Of a DNA stretch of 10,027 bases, positions 7,648-10,027 are shown one piece after another (position 1 is the stretch's first letter; each line of letters opens with the position of its first letter). The position numbers and the translations under genes were made by a program. The notes under the pieces are model-generated. The model was not told the DNA's origin and did not search any database. It worked only from the letters and a program-made list of their open reading frames with translations. Origin of the DNA: Pseudomonadota bacterium (GTDB taxonomy: Bacteria; Pseudomonadota; Gammaproteobacteria; Acidiferrobacterales; UBA6901); assembly GCA_021783175.1 (NCBI GenBank), contig JAJXUF010000116.1:1-10027 (forward strand). Reading direction: 5' to 3'.

Positions 7648-8199
7648 CTAAAGCGAAGGCAACGATCCTACCGGTTTCAGCTGCTGGCTGTTAATTGCAC
7701 CGAAAATCTTCTCCAGCAACTCCACCCTTTGTGCTTCCGATAACTTGGACGCGTTTCTAAGCAGCGCACTGCTGTCATCATTGGTCCAGACACCGCTCGC
7801 GATCGCCTGGTCAACTACAATATTAGACTGTTGCGCGGCCTGAATACTGGCGGCACTTGGCCGGCGCGAACCCTCAGTCGGCTGAAAATTGCCCTGCGGC
7901 AGTGTGTTCTTCGCTTCGGCGAGCTTCGCGAGATACGGTGCCAGTTCCTGCTTCAGCACCGAATCGACAGCTTGGCGCAACACCTCTTCCTGAGGAATTT
8001 TGGCGGCGAACATGATGCTATTCGGGTCCACCGCGGGGACAATCACCTTGCTACTACTGGCAATCTTGGGCGCGGCGGTCGCCGGTGGCGGGATTTTCAT
8101 CCACAGCACCGCAAACCCGGTAATCTGCACCAGAATCACTGCGACCAGCAGAATTTTGAACTGCCCCGAATCCAATTGCCTCGCTCCCCCGCGTCGCAC
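7648..8199 (-). CDS. Single-pass membrane protein of unknown function
   Basis: 183 residues. A short basic N-terminus (MRRGGARQ) is followed by one transmembrane helix at about 15-34 (KILLVAVILVQITGFAVLW), then a Pro/Ala-rich linker and a helical, charged domain probably in the periplasm. The C-terminal part (residues 118-172) has the pattern VVDQAIASGVWTNDDSSALL followed by LSEAQRVELLEKIFGAIN, two helices joined by a W-T-x-x-D turn; this resembles a motif in uncharacterised proteobacterial proteins, but I cannot name the family. The start is uncertain: GTG at 8197-8199 has only GGAAG at 3 nt, while the TTG at 8173-8175 has GGGGGAG 8 nt upstream and would trim 8 residues without touching the membrane helix. 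The gene precedes the secreted-protein gene by 48 nt and follows metF by 148 nt. Confidence 0.8.
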   Translation of the reverse strand: MRRGGARQLDSGQFKILLVAVILVQITGFAVLWMKIPPPATAAPKIASSSKVIVPAVDPNSIMFAAKIPQEEVLRQAVDSVLKQELAPYLAKLAEAKNTLPQGNFQPTEGSRRPSAASIQAAQQSNIVVDQAIASGVWTNDDSSALLRNASKLSEAQRVELLEKIFGAINSQQLKPVGSLPSL

Positions 8200-8229
8200 C
8201 TTCTTCCGGGGTCGACGTCGACAAGGTCC

Positions 8230-8271
8230 CTAATCCGAGTGTACACCGCAATATTGATGCCGGCTAATCCG
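8230..8271. repeat. Short direct repeats and palindrome upstream of the membrane-protein gene
   Basis: CTAATCCG occurs at 8230-8237 and again at 8264-8271, 34 bp apart start to start, with the perfect palindrome GTGTACAC at 8239-8246 between them. Close by, GTCGACGTCGAC (8211-8222) is a tandem hexamer palindrome. In the 148-bp gap after metF these could be operator sites, but 8-bp repeats are short enough to be chance. No convincing -35/-10 pair was found here. Confidence 0.3.
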
Positions 8272-8347
8272 GGTTTGGGGGGTACAGCAGCGAAAAACAT
8301 GCCGTGCGACCACCAAACCGGACGTCTTAATCGGTGGCTTACCCCGA

Positions 8348-9193
8348 CTACAGCCCGAGCCGCTCCCAGATGGTACTTGTTGGCCCCGCCCGGTTGAGGG
8401 TGTAGAAATGCAGGCCCGGCGCACCAGCGCCGAGCAGTCTGTCACAAAGTTCGGTGGTTACCTCAAGTCCAAAGGCACGAATCGCCTCCACATCATCGCC
8501 GTAGCCCTCCAGCCTGCGTCGTATCCAGCGCGGAATCTCCGCACCACAGGCGTCCGAGAAGCGCGCCAGCTGCTTGAAGTTCGTGATCGGCATGATGCCG
8601 GGAACGATGGCGATATCGAGCCCCATCGATTCACAGTCCTCGACGAAACGAAAATACGCGTCCGGGTTGTAGAAATACTGCGTAATGGCCGAGTTGGCAC
8701 CGGCCTGCACTTTGCGCCGGAAATTGGCCAGATCACTTTGAGCATCAGTTGCCTGAGGATGGAACTCCGGATACGCGGCTACCTCGATGTGGAAGTGATC
8801 TCCGGTTTCGGCGCGGATAAATTCCACCAATTCGTTGGCATACCGCAAATCGCCGGCCGCGCCGCTCCCGGACGGAAGATCCCCGCGCAGCGCCACTATA
8901 TGACGGACTCCCAAGGCTTTGTAGCTTTGCAGAATCTGGCGCAGATTCTCGCGCGTAGAGCCGATGCAAGAAATATGCGGTGCCGCCTCCAGTCCGTTTT
9001 CGCGCAGTTCCTTGACTGTGGCGTATGTCCCCTCTCGGGTGCTGCCGCCGGCGCCGAAGGTGACGGACATGAAACGCGGATTGAGCTGCGCCAGCTGTGC
9101 GGCCGCTGCGCGCAGGGTGACTCTTCCGTCTTCCGTGCGCGGCGGGAAGAACTCAAAGCTAAAAGTGCGTACGCGCTTTTTTTGCGATTCCAT
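8348..9193 (-). CDS. metF: 5,10-Methylenetetrahydrofolate reductase
   Basis: 281 residues; E. coli MetF has 296, and shorter forms are common. The cytoplasmic FAD enzyme reduces 5,10-methylene-THF to 5-methyl-THF, the methyl donor for methionine synthesis. Visible landmarks of the TIM-barrel family are: FSFEFFPP at 11-18 with catalytic-type Glu14, TFGAGGST at 45-52, ALRGDLP at 101-107 with Asp105, AAYPEFHPQ at 139-147, AGANSAITQYFYN at 164-176, PGIMPI at 198-203, and GLHFYTLNR at 260-268. The fold is complete, so the gene looks intact. The start at 9191-9193 gives the family N-terminus, but no clear Shine-Dalgarno precedes it; the region just upstream is one arm of a predicted stem. It follows ahcY by 92 nt and shares its pathway, so cotranscription is likely. 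Confidence 0.97.
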   Translation of the reverse strand: MESQKKRVRTFSFEFFPPRTEDGRVTLRAAAAQLAQLNPRFMSVTFGAGGSTREGTYATVKELRENGLEAAPHISCIGSTRENLRQILQSYKALGVRHIVALRGDLPSGSGAAGDLRYANELVEFIRAETGDHFHIEVAAYPEFHPQATDAQSDLANFRRKVQAGANSAITQYFYNPDAYFRFVEDCESMGLDIAIVPGIMPITNFKQLARFSDACGAEIPRWIRRRLEGYGDDVEAIRAFGLEVTTELCDRLLGAGAPGLHFYTLNRAGPTSTIWERLGL

Positions 9194-9204
9194 GGTTTCG
9201 AATC

Positions 9205-9282
9205 CGGAACAGGGAATCCCCGCGATGTGCCTTCCGGCCGGATAGCGCCGGCTCGGAGCAGCTTTTACGGCCCCTGTTTCCG
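9205..9282 (-). other. Predicted RNA structure in the ahcY-metF spacer
   Basis: The outer arms CGGAACAGGG (9205-9214) and CCCTGtTTCCG (9272-9282) form 10 base pairs with one bulged base; inside them GCCGG (9237-9241) pairs with CCGGC (9248-9252) around a 6-nt loop. In the minus-strand mRNA the structure begins 3 nt after the ahcY stop and ends 11 nt before the metF start, so it occupies the metF ribosome-binding region. It could tune metF relative to ahcY. It does not match the conserved core of the SAH riboswitch that I know. Confidence 0.35.
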
Positions 9283-9285
9283 TTA

Positions 9286-10027
<742 letters not shown>

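Noticed and set aside
8310..8337. Terminator after metF (CCACC/GGTGG)
   Set aside because: Only 5 bp with an 18-nt loop and no U tract; too weak to call.
9194..9285. SAH riboswitch between ahcY and metF
   Set aside because: The position suits the pathway, but I do not see the conserved core; the class normally lies upstream of ahcY, outside the window.

Overview
The window looks like chromosomal housekeeping DNA from a GC-rich proteobacterium, most likely a gammaproteobacterium. This rests on an RF3 of 528 residues and a TypA/BipA of 607 residues (E. coli-like lengths and motifs), the ahcY-metF pair of the methyl cycle, and the proteobacterial style of the other genes. The lineage is inferred from protein character only. 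I see no mobile element, tRNA, rRNA, CRISPR array or clear sign of horizontal transfer.

Layout. 1-2408 (minus strand): a run of three enzyme-like genes read leftward: a LigB/DODA-type extradiol dioxygenase, a metallo-beta-lactamase-fold lipoprotein, and proline iminopeptidase, which runs off the left edge. 2409-2656: a divergent promoter region. 2657-4243 (plus): prfC, release factor 3. 4244-4306: a short spacer that can fold in either direction. 4307-6130 (minus): typA/bipA, tail to tail with prfC. 6272-8199 (minus): three envelope-associated genes of unknown or poorly known role: an RMD1/YagE-family (DUF155) tail-anchored protein, a small tyrosine-rich secreted protein, and a single-pass membrane protein. 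8348-10027 (minus): metF and the 3' part of ahcY. Seven of the eight gene starts in the window have been placed by Shine-Dalgarno position, family length or both; several lie well inside the longest open frame. The start of the single-pass membrane protein remains undecided between two codons.

How the genes relate. ahcY (S-adenosylhomocysteine hydrolysis to homocysteine) and metF (5-methyl-THF supply) act in the same activated-methyl cycle and are probably cotranscribed. prfC and typA are both ribosome-associated translational GTPases, but they are convergent and separately promoted. The dioxygenase, MBL-fold protein and aminopeptidase could be cotranscribed, but I cannot assign a shared pathway.

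The most unusual observation is that the MBL-fold lipoprotein has lost all three zinc-site-1 histidines while keeping the complete site-2 set. The second is the block of three uncharacterised envelope genes between metF and typA, with a strong stem-loop separating the secreted-protein gene from the DUF155 gene. I did not find a convincing new multi-gene system.
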